Assembly (NCBI GenBank): GCA_036518955.1 | Contig: DATDMG010000417.1 | Span: 1 to 29,717, forward strand | Reading direction: 5' to 3' | Origin: DATDMG01 sp036518955 | GTDB lineage: Bacteria > Actinomycetota > Actinomycetes > Actinomycetales > Kineosporiaceae | Length of the DNA: 29,717 nt | Shown: positions 1 to 7,378 of the stretch, piece by piece | Layout of the letters: every line of letters starts with the position of its first letter | Numbering within the stretch: position 1 is the stretch's first letter | The notes under the pieces: generated by a model | The model's input: only the letters and a program-made list of their open reading frames with translations | Told to the model about the DNA's origin: nothing | Database searches by the model: none | Position numbers and translations under genes: made by a program

Positions 1-68
1 GGCTGCAGCGGGACGGCGATCTCCTCGCGGCGCTCGCCGTCCCGGGGCCGGCGCTGCCGCCCCGTTGA
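1..68 (+). CDS. C-terminal end of an upstream gene (partial)
   Basis: A reading frame enters the window with its first full codon at base 3 and stops with TGA at 66-68. It would encode the last 21 residues of a protein, ending ...LAALAVPGPALPPR. The fragment has the G/C-rich third positions of a real gene and no conflicting frame is better. The family cannot be told from so short a tail. The following 178 bases to the aminotransferase start hold no gene. Confidence 0.45.
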   Translation, partial: LQRDGDLLAALAVPGPALPPR

Positions 69-194
69 CGGCCACTCAGGGTGGTGGTGACGTGTCACCG
101 ACGGGCCCGGTCGCGCCCCGGACCGCCGCGGTGCCCACGCCGGAGCGTGACGGAACCTGCGCCCGGTGTCGACAGTGTCCAGGGCGGCCCGCAT

Positions 195-215
195 CGGTTG
201 ACAGAGTGTCAACCG
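195..215. promoter_or_regulatory. Perfect palindrome, likely regulator binding site
   Basis: Two 9-base arms, CGGTTGACA and TGTCAACCG, flank a 3-base spacer (GAG). The centre lies at base 205, which is -42 if the downstream gene is transcribed from its own start codon at 247. That is the position used by class II activators. A shorter palindrome, TGTCGACA, lies at 167-174. The shape would suit a dimeric regulator, but which family is not known. Confidence 0.55.
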
Positions 216-234
216 TGCGTCGATCCCGGGCCCG

Positions 235-240
235 TAGCCT
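235..240 (+). promoter_or_regulatory. -10 element for a leaderless aminotransferase mRNA
   Basis: TAGCCT fits the actinobacterial TANNNT -10 pattern and ends 6 bases before ATG at 247. Transcription would start on the A of the start codon. No ribosome binding site is visible upstream of this ATG, which agrees. No good -35 is present at 17-18 bases, which fits activator dependence. Confidence 0.5.
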
Positions 241-246
241 GGGACC

Positions 247-1677
247 ATGACGAGCATCCTGTCCGGCGCGGGAGCGCGCAGTGCACCCGACCGGCGTCCG
301 TTGCCGCCGACCGCGCCGTCCCCGACACCCGACCCGGAGGGTGCGGCTCGCACCCATGCTCTGGACCGGGCGCACGTCTTCCACTCCTGGTCGGCCCAGT
401 CGATGCTCGACCCCTTCGTGGTGGTGGGCGGCCAGGGTTCGTGGGTGTGGGACGGCGAGGGCAGGCCGTTCCTGGACTTCTCCAGCCAGCTGGTGTTCAC
501 CAACATCGGGTTCGGCCATCCCAAGGTCGTCGCGGCGATCCAGGAGCAGGCGGCCCTCCTCGCCACGATCGCGCCGCAGCACGCCAACGCCGCGCGGTCC
601 GAGGCGGCGCGTCTCATCGTGGAGCGGGCGCCGGGCGCCCACTTCAGCCACGTCTTCTTCACCAACGGTGGCGCGGACGCCGTCGAGAACGCGGTGCGGA
701 TGGCGCGCCTGCACACCGGTCGGCGCAAGGTGGTGGCCCGCTACCGCAGTTACCACGGCAACACCACCACGGCGATCAACCTCACCGGCGACCCACGGCG
801 GTGGCCGAACGACTACGGCGCCGAGGGCGTGGTGCACGTCCAGGGCCCGTACCTGTACCGGTCCGCGTTCCACGCCAGCACCCAGGAGGAGGAGGCCGAG
901 CGGGCGCTGCGGCACCTGGAGCAGACCATCCAGCTCGAGGGGCCCGGGACGATCGCCGCGATCGTGCTCGAGTCGATCCCCGGAACCGCCGGGATCATGG
1001 TCCCGCCCCCGGAGTACCTGCGCGGCGTCCGGGCCCTGTGCGACCGGTACGGCATCGTCTGGATCGCCGACGAGGTGATGAGTGGCTTCGGTCGCGCCGG
1101 CCGATGGTTCGCCTGCGAGCTTGCCGGCGAGGGCGCCGAGCCCGACCTGGTGACCTTCGCCAAGGGCGTCAACTCGGGCTATGTGCCGCTCGGCGGGGTG
1201 ATCGTGTCACGGCCGTTGTACGAGACGTTCGCACGCCGGCCCTTCCCCGGCGGCCTCACCTACTCCGGGCACCCCCTGGCGTGCGCGGCCGCCGTCGCCA
1301 CGATCACCGCGATGACCGAGGAAGGCCTGGTGGAGAACGCCGATCGCCTGGGCCGGGAGGTGTTCGGGCCGGGCCTGGCGGAGCTCGCCGAGCGGCACCC
1401 GAACGTGGGTGAGGTCCGCGGAGTCGGTGCCTTCTGGGCGGTCGAGTTCGTCCGGGACCCATCGACCCGCGAGCCGCTCGTCCCGTACCAGGCCGCCGGC
1501 GAGGCGAACGCGCCGATGGCGGCCTTCGCCGCTGCCTGCCGTCGCCTCGGCCTGATGCCGTTCGTCAACGGCAACCGCACGCACGTCGTCCCGGCCCTGA
1601 ACATCACCGATGAGGAGGCGCGGTACGGGCTCGCCCTGCTCGACGAGGCGATCGGCGAGGTCGAGCGCTCTTGGTGA
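247..1677 (+). CDS. Class III PLP-dependent aminotransferase
   Basis: This 476-residue protein is a class III (omega-type) aminotransferase, a cytosolic PLP enzyme that moves an amino group from an amine or omega-amino acid to a keto acid such as pyruvate. Visible landmarks are FFTNGGADAVENAVRMAR (PLP phosphate-binding part of the large domain), YHGNTTTAINLTGD, DEVMSGFGR starting at D275 (the Asp contacting the pyridine nitrogen), and FAKGVNSGYVPLGG with the Schiff-base lysine at K306. Length is normal for the group. The first 35 or so residues are Pro/Ala-rich and probably disordered. Substrate cannot be assigned; beta-alanine, taurine or putrescine-type pyruvate transaminases all look like this. 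It is a single-gene unit: its stop codon lies inside a terminator hairpin and the next gene is convergent. The upstream palindrome suggests substrate-responsive control. Confidence 0.9.
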   Translation: MTSILSGAGARSAPDRRPLPPTAPSPTPDPEGAARTHALDRAHVFHSWSAQSMLDPFVVVGGQGSWVWDGEGRPFLDFSSQLVFTNIGFGHPKVVAAIQEQAALLATIAPQHANAARSEAARLIVERAPGAHFSHVFFTNGGADAVENAVRMARLHTGRRKVVARYRSYHGNTTTAINLTGDPRRWPNDYGAEGVVHVQGPYLYRSAFHASTQEEEAERALRHLEQTIQLEGPGTIAAIVLESIPGTAGIMVPPPEYLRGVRALCDRYGIVWIADEVMSGFGRAGRWFACELAGEGAEPDLVTFAKGVNSGYVPLGGVIVSRPLYETFARRPFPGGLTYSGHPLACAAAVATITAMTEEGLVENADRLGREVFGPGLAELAERHPNVGEVRGVGAFWAVEFVRDPSTREPLVPYQAAGEANAPMAAFAAACRRLGLMPFVNGNRTHVVPALNITDEEARYGLALLDEAIGEVERSW

Positions 1678-1702
1678 GCCGGGCGGCGGCGCCCGGCTCA
1701 CC
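1673..1702. terminator. Hairpin terminator between aminotransferase and FUSC gene
   Basis: A perfect 13-bp stem (1673-1685 with 1690-1702) closes a 4-base loop. The aminotransferase stop codon at 1675-1677 is part of the left arm. No T-run follows, as is usual in GC-rich actinobacteria. It could serve both convergent genes. Confidence 0.7.
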
Positions 1703-1752
1703 ACCCGGCCGGCGCGCCGGGAACCGCGCCGAGAACGCGGTACGGGCGCTGG

Positions 1753-2874
1753 TCAGGGGCCGAGGGCCGCGCGGGCGTCCTCGTCGCTCATTCCGGCCAC
1801 CTGGAGCAGGTCGACCACCGCGGACCGAAGCTGGGCGACCACGACGATCGCGGACATCGATCCGGGGACCAGCTGCGCAGGGCCCAGCCGCGCCGCCAGG
1901 GCGGTGAGTGCGGACCGGGTCCGTCGGCCGCCCTCGCCGTCCGGATCCAGCAACTGCCCGGGGATCGTGAAGAGGGCTCCGGCGAGCTCCTCGACGCACT
2001 CCAGCAGCGCGCCGTCGAACCGGGTGCCGTTCTGGGCCGCGGCGTCCTCGACCGCCGCGACCATCCGGCGCAGCGCGACCCGGAGGTTGCGCACCGCACG
2101 ATCCACCAGCAAGGTACTGTGCCGGTGGGCAGCGATCTCCGCCTCGGCGCTCCGGCGCAGCGGCGACAGCCGGCTGATCTCCTCGGCGGCCCGGACGGCG
2201 TCCTCCCAGGCCCGCAGGACCGGCTCGGTGGCGCGGGCGTCCTCGAGCGCGGCGAAGCTGGCCTCCGGGTCGCCGCGACGGGCGGCGTCCGCGGACCGGC
2301 GCAGGGCATCGGCCAGCGAGGTGACGACGCGGGTCAGGTTCACCCGCATCGCCGGGCGGGGGTCGGCCGGGAGCACGAAGGCGATGGTCAGCGCGACCGC
2401 GCCGCCGACCACGGCGTCCAGCCACCGGCCGACGTAGCCGCCGGTCGGCGGCGGCAGCGCCGCCACGAACACGGCCTGCAGTGCCGCCTGGTTGACGATC
2501 AGGACGCCGCCGTCCAGCAGGAGCGCCGACGTCATCGCGATCAGGACGACGACGCCGAGCTGCCAGCTGCCGCGACCGATCTCCCGTACCAGGAGATCGC
2601 CCAGCCCGACCCCGATGGCGACCCCGAGGCCCATTTCGACAACTCGCCGTAACCGGTTCAGCACCGAGACGCTGAGGCAGACGACGCTCGCCACCGACGC
2701 GAAGAACGGCGCCGGGTGATGCAGCAGACGCGCCGCCAGCTCCCACGCGACGGCGGCACCGAGCGCGCTCTGGCCGATCGACCACCAGGAGTTCTGCACG
2801 CGCCCCACCCCGGACGCCAGCCTCCGGCCCAGCCTGATCCGCTCCCGGGCTCGCCCTGCCAGACCATCCGTCAC
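1753..2874 (-). CDS. FUSC-family (aromatic acid exporter-like) membrane protein
   Basis: The 373-residue product has about six hydrophobic segments in its first 170 residues (for example SIGQSALGAAVAWELAARLL, APFFASVASVVCLSVSVLNR, VEMGLGVAIGVGLGDLLV, LGVVVLIAMTSALLLDGG, AVVGGAVALTIAFVLPADPR). A long charged, helical cytoplasmic tail follows. This is the half-size layout of the FUSC superfamily, inner-membrane proteins linked to efflux of aromatic acids and related compounds. The family name follows from the TM pattern and the APFFA.../N..R.R..E...G motifs; the substrate is unknown. The start is taken as GTG 2874 (VTDGLAGRARERIRL); GTG 2880 is two codons upstream and neither has a convincing ribosome site. 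The open frame continues far upstream, but that part is antisense to purD and not real. Confidence 0.8.
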   Translation of the reverse strand: MTDGLAGRARERIRLGRRLASGVGRVQNSWWSIGQSALGAAVAWELAARLLHHPAPFFASVASVVCLSVSVLNRLRRVVEMGLGVAIGVGLGDLLVREIGRGSWQLGVVVLIAMTSALLLDGGVLIVNQAALQAVFVAALPPPTGGYVGRWLDAVVGGAVALTIAFVLPADPRPAMRVNLTRVVTSLADALRRSADAARRGDPEASFAALEDARATEPVLRAWEDAVRAAEEISRLSPLRRSAEAEIAAHRHSTLLVDRAVRNLRVALRRMVAAVEDAAAQNGTRFDGALLECVEELAGALFTIPGQLLDPDGEGGRRTRSALTALAARLGPAQLVPGSMSAIVVVAQLRSAVVDLLQVAGMSDEDARAALGP

Positions 2875-3019
2875 GCCCACCGGGCCATGGTCTCGCGGAC
2901 CGTTCGGAAGGGGCCTCAGGTCCCGATCGGCGGCCCGTCGCAGGACGTACGGTGACCGTGCAGGTCGTGATCGGCGCCAGGCCCGCCGGCGTGGCCGGGT
3001 GTGGCTGAGTGGGGACGTG

Positions 3020-3439
3020 ATGACGATGACGCACCAACAGGCCCTGTCCGTGCTGGCGTCGCCGCTGGCGGTCGTCGAGGACGCCGTGCGGGACGTCGAT
3101 CGCTGGCCGGAGTTCCTGCTCGGGCTGGAGCGCGTCACCCGGACGTCGTTCGGCCGGTACACCTTCGTCGTCCGGGACGCCACGACCACCAGGGAGGTCG
3201 CCGTCGCCGTCACGGCGCACCCGGCGGAGCACCGGTTCGTCTGGCACGCCCTGCGCGGACCTCGGTTCGACGGCGAGATCCGGCTGGCCGCGGTCGACGC
3301 GAGCCACACCACGGTGCACCTGTCGCTCACCGCCGACCCCGCTGGGTTCCTGGCCGGGTTGGGTGAGCTGGCCCGGATCTCCGACACCTCCACCGCACTG
3401 CTCGACCTGCAGCGGTTGGAGGCCTTCGTGACGACTTGA
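3020..3439 (+). CDS. SRPBCC-type polyketide cyclase/dehydrase-like protein
   Basis: A 139-residue single-domain protein. The opening LSVLASPLAVVEDAVRDVDR followed by WPEFLLGLERV matches the start of SRPBCC (START/Bet v1-like) domains, where a beta strand leads into two short helices and a W-P motif. These domains make a hydrophobic ligand cavity; in bacteria they include polyketide cyclases and ligand carriers. No catalytic residues can be named. I chose ATG 3020, preceded by GTGGGGA about six bases upstream; GTG 2999 would add seven residues. It is divergent from the FUSC gene and ends 48 bases before purD, with purD having its own -10 element. The ligand and any link to the FUSC exporter are unknown. 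Confidence 0.65.
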   Translation: MTMTHQQALSVLASPLAVVEDAVRDVDRWPEFLLGLERVTRTSFGRYTFVVRDATTTREVAVAVTAHPAEHRFVWHALRGPRFDGEIRLAAVDASHTTVHLSLTADPAGFLAGLGELARISDTSTALLDLQRLEAFVTT

Positions 3440-3473
3440 CGCCGGGTGGAGCCGCCGCAGGCACGGTCGGCAC

Positions 3474-3479
3474 TAGGGT
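3474..3479 (+). promoter_or_regulatory. -10 element for purD
   Basis: TAGGGT lies 8 bases before the GTG at 3488. With no ribosome binding site in between, purD is predicted to be leaderless or nearly so. This also supports GTG 3488 over the earlier in-frame start at 3446. Confidence 0.45.
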
Positions 3480-3487
3480 GGGGGCCC

Positions 3488-4753
3488 GTGAAGGTCCTCG
3501 TCGTCGGCTCCGGTGCCCGCGAGCATGCTCTGGTCCGTTCGCTGGCCCTCGACCCGGCGGTGGACGAGGTGGTGGCCGCGCCCGGCAACCCCGGGATGAG
3601 CGCGCTCGCCCGGTGCGTGCCGGTCGACGTCCTGGATCGCGAGTCCGTCGCCGCCCTGGCCGCGCACCTCGCGGCCGACCTCGTGGTCGTCGGCCCGGAG
3701 GCGCCCCTGGTCGCGGGCGTCGCGGACGCGGTCCGGAGCCGCGGCATCGCCGCCTTCGGGCCGTCGGCCGAGGCCGCCCGGCTCGAGGGCAGCAAGTCCT
3801 TCGCCAAGGAGATCATGGCCGCGGCCGGCGTGCCGACCGCGTTGGCGCACATCTGCTCCACCCCGGACCAGGTCGCGAACGCCCTGGACAGCTTCGGTCC
3901 GCCGTACGTCGTCAAGGACGACGGGCTGGCCGCCGGCAAGGGCGTCGTCGTCACCGACGACCGGCAGGCGGCTGCGGCCCACGCGGGTGCCTGCCTCGAC
4001 CGGCCCGGTGGCGGCCAGGTCGTGGTCGAGGAGTTCCTGGACGGGCCGGAGGTCTCGCTGTTCGTCGTCACGGACGGCGTGACCGCTGTGCCGTTGGCCC
4101 CGGCGCAGGACTTCAAGCGCGTCGGTGACGGGGACGCCGGCCCGAACACCGGTGGTATGGGCGCGTACTCGCCGCTGCCCTGGGCTCCGGACGACCTCGC
4201 CGCCGACGTCGTCCGTCGGGTGGCGCAGCCGGTGATCGACGAACTCGCCCGCCGTGGGACGCCCTTCTCGGGACTGCTCTACTGCGGCCTGGCGCTCACC
4301 GCACGAGGGCTGCGCGTGGTGGAGTTCAACGTCCGCTTCGGCGACCCGGAGGCGCAGGTCGTGCTCGCCCGGCTCCGGACGCCGCTCGGCGGACTGCTCC
4401 ACGCCGCGGCCACCGGAACGCTCGATCGGGTCGAGCCGCTGCGCTGGGCCGAGGGCGCGGCGGTCACCGTGGTGGTGGCCGCGGAGAACTACCCCGGCGC
4501 CCCGGTCACCGGCGATCCGGTCGGCGGCCTGCCGGAGGCAGGCCGGGTGGACGGTGCCTGGGTCCTGCACGCGGGCACCCGCCTGGACGAGGCCGGGGTC
4601 GTCGTCACCGCGGGCGGCCGGGTGCTGTCCGTGGTCGGCACCGGTGCCGACCTCGGCCGGGCCCGGGCCACCGCCTACCGGGCGGTCGAGGAGATCCATC
4701 TACGCGGCGGTCACTACCGCCGGGACATCGCCGAGGTCGCCGTCACGGCGTGA
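3488..4753 (+). CDS. purD: Phosphoribosylamine-glycine ligase (GAR synthetase)
   Basis: PurD joins 5-phosphoribosylamine and glycine using ATP, the second step of IMP synthesis. The 421-residue product has the usual monofunctional bacterial length and all landmarks: VLVVGSGAREHALV at the N-terminus, EGSKSFAKEIM, the ATP-grasp stretch VVKDDGLAAGKGVVV, EEFLDGPEVSLF, QDFKRVGDGDAGPNTGGMGA and FNVRFGDPEAQVVL (metal and ATP contacts). The start GTG 3488 gives the canonical VKVLVVGSGARE. The longer frame from 3446 would add 14 residues with no homology. In many actinobacteria purD is close to, but not fused with, the rest of the pur cluster, as here. It ends in a convergent terminator shared with the MBL-fold gene. 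Confidence 0.97.
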   Translation: MKVLVVGSGAREHALVRSLALDPAVDEVVAAPGNPGMSALARCVPVDVLDRESVAALAAHLAADLVVVGPEAPLVAGVADAVRSRGIAAFGPSAEAARLEGSKSFAKEIMAAAGVPTALAHICSTPDQVANALDSFGPPYVVKDDGLAAGKGVVVTDDRQAAAAHAGACLDRPGGGQVVVEEFLDGPEVSLFVVTDGVTAVPLAPAQDFKRVGDGDAGPNTGGMGAYSPLPWAPDDLAADVVRRVAQPVIDELARRGTPFSGLLYCGLALTARGLRVVEFNVRFGDPEAQVVLARLRTPLGGLLHAAATGTLDRVEPLRWAEGAAVTVVVAAENYPGAPVTGDPVGGLPEAGRVDGAWVLHAGTRLDEAGVVVTAGGRVLSVVGTGADLGRARATAYRAVEEIHLRGGHYRRDIAEVAVTA

Positions 4754-4780
4754 GCCCCCGCTGCGCCCGACGGCGCGCGC

Positions 4781-4824
4781 CGGTCCGACCGCGCGCTCGC
4801 CGGAGGATCGGCGCGGTCGGACCG
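4781..4824. terminator. Bidirectional terminator between purD and MBL-fold gene
   Basis: A perfect 14-bp inverted repeat, CGGTCCGACCGCGC at 4781-4794 and its complement at 4811-4824, encloses a 16-base loop. It sits midway between the two convergent stop codons. Confidence 0.7.
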
Positions 4825-4846
4825 ACGAAGCCGGCCGGCGTCGTCC

Positions 4847-5509
4847 TCAGGCGTCGAGCGTGGTGCTGCCGGCACCGGCCAGGTCGCGGACCTGGGTGTC
4901 CTGGGGCGAGAGCGTGGCCAGGTTGCGCAGGTAGGCCGCCCGTCCCGGCCCGGACAGCGTGGCGTCGTGGATCGGGACGGCGATCCTCGGTGCCACCGCG
5001 CGGACGAACGTGACGGTGTCACGCAACGCCGCCCAGGGGGCGGCCAGCGGGATGCCCAGGACGTCGACGCCCTCGGGGACCGTCTCGTAGCTGTCCCCCG
5101 GATGGAAGAACGTGGGCTCGCCGTCGGCCCGGAACAGCAGCCCGACGTTGCCGATCCGGGCGACGTCCTCGTGGATCAGGGCGTGCACGCCACCCACCGC
5201 GGTGACGGTGAGGTCGCCGATCGTCGCCGACTCCCCGGGATGCAGCGCCGCGGCGTCCAGGCCGGTCCGTTTCAGCTCGGCGGACACCTCCGGCTCCGCG
5301 ACGAGCCTCGCCCCGTCGTTCGCCTCCAGCAGCAGCGGCAGCCGTTCGGCGTCGTAGTGGTCCGGGTGCCCGTGCGTGATCAGGACGGCGTCCAGCCCGG
5401 TGAGCTCCTCGAACCCGTGGGTGAACAGGCCGGGGTCGATCAGGATCCGGGCACCCGCGGTCTCCAGCAGCAGGCAGGCATGCCCGATGTGGGTGACGAA
5501 CACGTCCAC
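4847..5509 (-). CDS. MBL-fold (UlaG-like) metal-dependent hydrolase
   Basis: The 220-residue product starts VFVTHIGHACLLLETAGARI, typical of small UlaG-like/YtkL-like metallo-beta-lactamase-fold proteins. The metal motif HxHxDH is intact as THGHPDHYD (H46, H48, D50, H51). Further ligands are plausible in GGVHALIHED and FFHPGDSYE. Such enzymes hydrolyse ester, phosphodiester or lactone bonds in the cytosol, and the true substrate here is not predictable. It starts with GTG 5509 (VDVFVTHIGHA) and is divergent from purS with 92 bases between. It belongs to the usual neighbourhood of purS in several actinobacteria, but a role in purine metabolism is only a guess. Confidence 0.85.
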   Translation of the reverse strand: MDVFVTHIGHACLLLETAGARILIDPGLFTHGFEELTGLDAVLITHGHPDHYDAERLPLLLEANDGARLVAEPEVSAELKRTGLDAAALHPGESATIGDLTVTAVGGVHALIHEDVARIGNVGLLFRADGEPTFFHPGDSYETVPEGVDVLGIPLAAPWAALRDTVTFVRAVAPRIAVPIHDATLSGPGRAAYLRNLATLSPQDTQVRDLAGAGSTTLDA

Positions 5510-5559
5510 ATCCCATCACGGGACCGGCCGGATGGCGACGGCTGCCCCCGCCGGCTGGC

Positions 5560-5565
5560 TACAGT
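5560..5565 (+). promoter_or_regulatory. -10 element for purS
   Basis: TACAGT lies 36 bases before the purS ATG, giving a short leader that contains the AAGGAG ribosome binding site at 5588-5593. No clear -35 is visible. Confidence 0.4.
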
Positions 5566-5601
5566 GTGTCGGGCCAGCCCACCCGACAAGGAGCGCTCAC
5601 G

Positions 5602-5850
5602 ATGGGACGCGTGGTCGTCGACGTCATGCCGAAGCCGGAGATCCTCGACCCGCAGGGCAAGGCAGTCGCCGCGGCCCTGGCGCGGCTGGGCTTCACCGGC
5701 TTCCGGGGCGCCCGGCAGGGCAAGCGGTTCGAGCTCGAGGTGGACGGCGAGGTCACCGAGGCGGTCCTGGAGCAGGCGGCCGAGGCGGCGCGCACGCTGC
5801 TGTCGAACCCGGTCATCGAGGATGTCGTCCGGGTCGCCGACGCGGGCTGA
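5602..5850 (+). CDS. purS: Phosphoribosylformylglycinamidine synthase subunit PurS
   Basis: This 82-residue protein is PurS, the small dimeric subunit that bridges PurQ and PurL in the FGAM synthase complex and helps pass ammonia between them. The sequence RVVVDVMPKPEILDPQGKAV followed by LARLGFTGFRGARQGKRFEL is characteristic, as is the ending LLSNPVIEDVVRV. Start ATG 5602 has a strong AAGGAG at 5588-5593 with an 8-base spacer; an in-frame GTG at 5566 is rejected. Normally purQ follows directly. Here a non-purine gene lies between purS and purQ, so PurS and its partners are probably made from separate transcripts. Confidence 0.95.
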   Translation: MGRVVVDVMPKPEILDPQGKAVAAALARLGFTGFRGARQGKRFELEVDGEVTEAVLEQAAEAARTLLSNPVIEDVVRVADAG

Positions 5851-6072
5851 GCCGGCCTGCCACCCGGCCGTCGGTGTCGGCGTGAGGGCGCGCAGCACGC
5901 GCCTGGCCAGTTCGTCGTAGGCGGCCCGCGCCGGCCGGACGCCGCGAGGTCCGTGAAGACGGCCGGCGTGGCTCGTCGGCGGCCCCGGTGAGTCCCGCGC
6001 GGGGATCGCGCCGACGCGGCCGGCGGAGGTTCCCGTACATTCATCGGTTCATCCCTTCTGTTCATCGGTGTT

Positions 6073-6110
6073 GTTGGTAACACTCATCGACGTTGGTAGT
6101 ACTCATCGAC
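6073..6110. repeat. Two adjacent 19-bp direct repeats upstream of the acyl-CoA dehydrogenase
   Basis: Bases 6073-6091 (GTTGGTAACACTCATCGAC) and 6092-6110 (GTTGGTAGTACTCATCGAC) are head-to-tail copies differing at two bases. Related TTCATCGGT elements occur just upstream, near 6041-6049 and at 6061-6069. The array ends 16 bases before the start codon, where a repressor or operator would act. The rest of the 276-bp gap from 5851 shows no gene. Confidence 0.6.
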
Positions 6111-6126
6111 ATCGTCGCGAGGAACC

Positions 6127-7278
6127 ATGGCTGTCGACCGACTGTTGCCCGACGATGACGCCCGAGACCTGATCGCACTGGTTCGCGACATCGGCGCGCG
6201 CACCCTGGCGCCCCAGGTCGAGGCGGCGGAGGCGACGGGCACGTTCCCGCGGGAGGTGTTCGGAGTACTCGGCCGGGCCGGACTGCTCGGCCTTGCCGCG
6301 CCGCCCGGGTACGGCGGGTCCGGCCTGCCCGCCACCGTGTACCTGCAGGTGGTCGAGGAGCTGGCGAGCGTGTGGATGTCGGTTGCCGTCGGCGTCAGCG
6401 TGCACAGCCTGTCGTGCTGGCCGCTGGCCGCGTTCGGCACGGTGGCCCAGCGCGAGCGATGGCTCCCCGACCTGGTCGGCGGCGAGCGGCTCGGCGCGTT
6501 CATGCTCTCCGAGCTCCAGGCGGGCTCTGACGTCGCGTCGATCGCCACGGCGGCCGAGCCGACCGGCGACGGCTACCGGGTGACCGGCACCAAGGCGTGG
6601 ATCACGCACGGCGGCGAGGCCGACTTCTACACCCTGATCGCCCGGACGTCGCCGGACGGTGCCCGGGGCCTGTCCTGCTTCCTGGTGGACGGCGCCTCCC
6701 CGGGTCTGGCGGCCCTTCCGCCGGAGCGCAAGATGGGCCTGAAGGCCTCCCGGACGTCGCAGGTGGTCCTCGACGGCGTCCACCTGGAGGCGGACCGGTT
6801 GATCGGCAGGGCCGGCCAGGGCATGTCGATCGCCCTGGCGGCGCTGGACCGCGGGCGGCTCGGCATCGCCGCGGCCGCCACCGGACTGGCCCAGGCAGCG
6901 CTCGACTACGCGGTCCGGTACGCGGCCGAGCGGGAGCAGTTCGGGGCGCCGATCGCGCAACTGCAGGGTGTGTCGTTCCTGCTCGCCCAGATGGCGGCAC
7001 GGGTGGACGCCGCCCGGGCCACCTATCTGGAGGCGGCGCGACGCTGCGACGCCGGGCTGCCGTTCACCCGCGCCGCGGCGGTGGCGAAGCTGACCGCGTC
7101 CGAGGCGGCGATGCGGGTCACCACCGACGCCGTCCAGGTGCTCGGCGGCGCCGGCTACACGACCGACCACCCGGTCGAGCGCTGGATGCGCGAGGCGAAG
7201 GTCACCGAGATCTTCGAGGGGACCAGTCAGATCCAGAAGCTGGTGATCGGCCGCCGGTTGCTGGCCGAGCTCCGCTGA
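6127..7278 (+). CDS. Acyl-CoA dehydrogenase
   Basis: A 383-residue FAD-dependent acyl-CoA dehydrogenase that introduces an alpha-beta double bond into an acyl-CoA and passes electrons to ETF. Landmarks are GLLGLAAPPGYGGSGLP, FMLSELQAGSDVASI (flavin region), GTKAWITHGGEADFY, ERKMGLKASRTSQVVLDGV, QFGAPIAQLQGVSFLLAQMA and the C-terminal IFEGTSQIQ, whose glutamate (E364) is in the catalytic-base position of short/medium-chain enzymes. Length and motifs are normal and no inactivation is seen. Chain length or branched substrate cannot be read. A GAGGA lies only three bases before ATG 6127. The gene splits purS from purQ in an otherwise standard FGAM synthase cluster, has a repeat-rich upstream region, and likely forms its own unit. 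Confidence 0.93.
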   Translation: MAVDRLLPDDDARDLIALVRDIGARTLAPQVEAAEATGTFPREVFGVLGRAGLLGLAAPPGYGGSGLPATVYLQVVEELASVWMSVAVGVSVHSLSCWPLAAFGTVAQRERWLPDLVGGERLGAFMLSELQAGSDVASIATAAEPTGDGYRVTGTKAWITHGGEADFYTLIARTSPDGARGLSCFLVDGASPGLAALPPERKMGLKASRTSQVVLDGVHLEADRLIGRAGQGMSIALAALDRGRLGIAAAATGLAQAALDYAVRYAAEREQFGAPIAQLQGVSFLLAQMAARVDAARATYLEAARRCDAGLPFTRAAAVAKLTASEAAMRVTTDAVQVLGGAGYTTDHPVERWMREAKVTEIFEGTSQIQKLVIGRRLLAELR

Positions 7279-7336
7279 GCCCGGGCCGCCGGTCCGGGTC
7301 GAACCGGCCCTGCGCGAGGTGGCCGAGCGCCCGCGC

Positions 7337-7342
7337 TAGGCT
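7337..7342 (+). promoter_or_regulatory. -10 element for purQL
   Basis: TAGGCT lies 36 bases before the purQ GTG at 7379, with AGGAG at 7370-7374 as ribosome site. A promoter here would free purQL from the acyl-CoA dehydrogenase upstream. Confidence 0.4.
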
Positions 7343-7378
7343 GGCGGGGACGACGCCGGGTGCAGCGCGAGGAGAGCC

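Noticed and set aside
198..203. TTGACA as a -35 box for the aminotransferase gene
   Set aside because: It lies 31 bases from the TAGCCT -10 element, too far for a -35, and is part of a perfect palindrome. No suitable -10 occurs 17-18 bases downstream of it.
2881..4149. Upstream extension of the FUSC minus-strand frame, and other long frames antisense to purD
   Set aside because: These are open because of G/C-biased codons on the opposite strand; the translations are Arg/Pro/Ser-rich and not protein-like, while purD is unmistakable.
5813..6083. Minus-strand frames in the purS to acyl-CoA dehydrogenase gap
   Set aside because: They overlap the end of purS, are Arg/Pro-rich and have no ribosome binding site. 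One short frame (AAYDELARRVLRALTP) looked protein-like but has no start codon in a sensible place.
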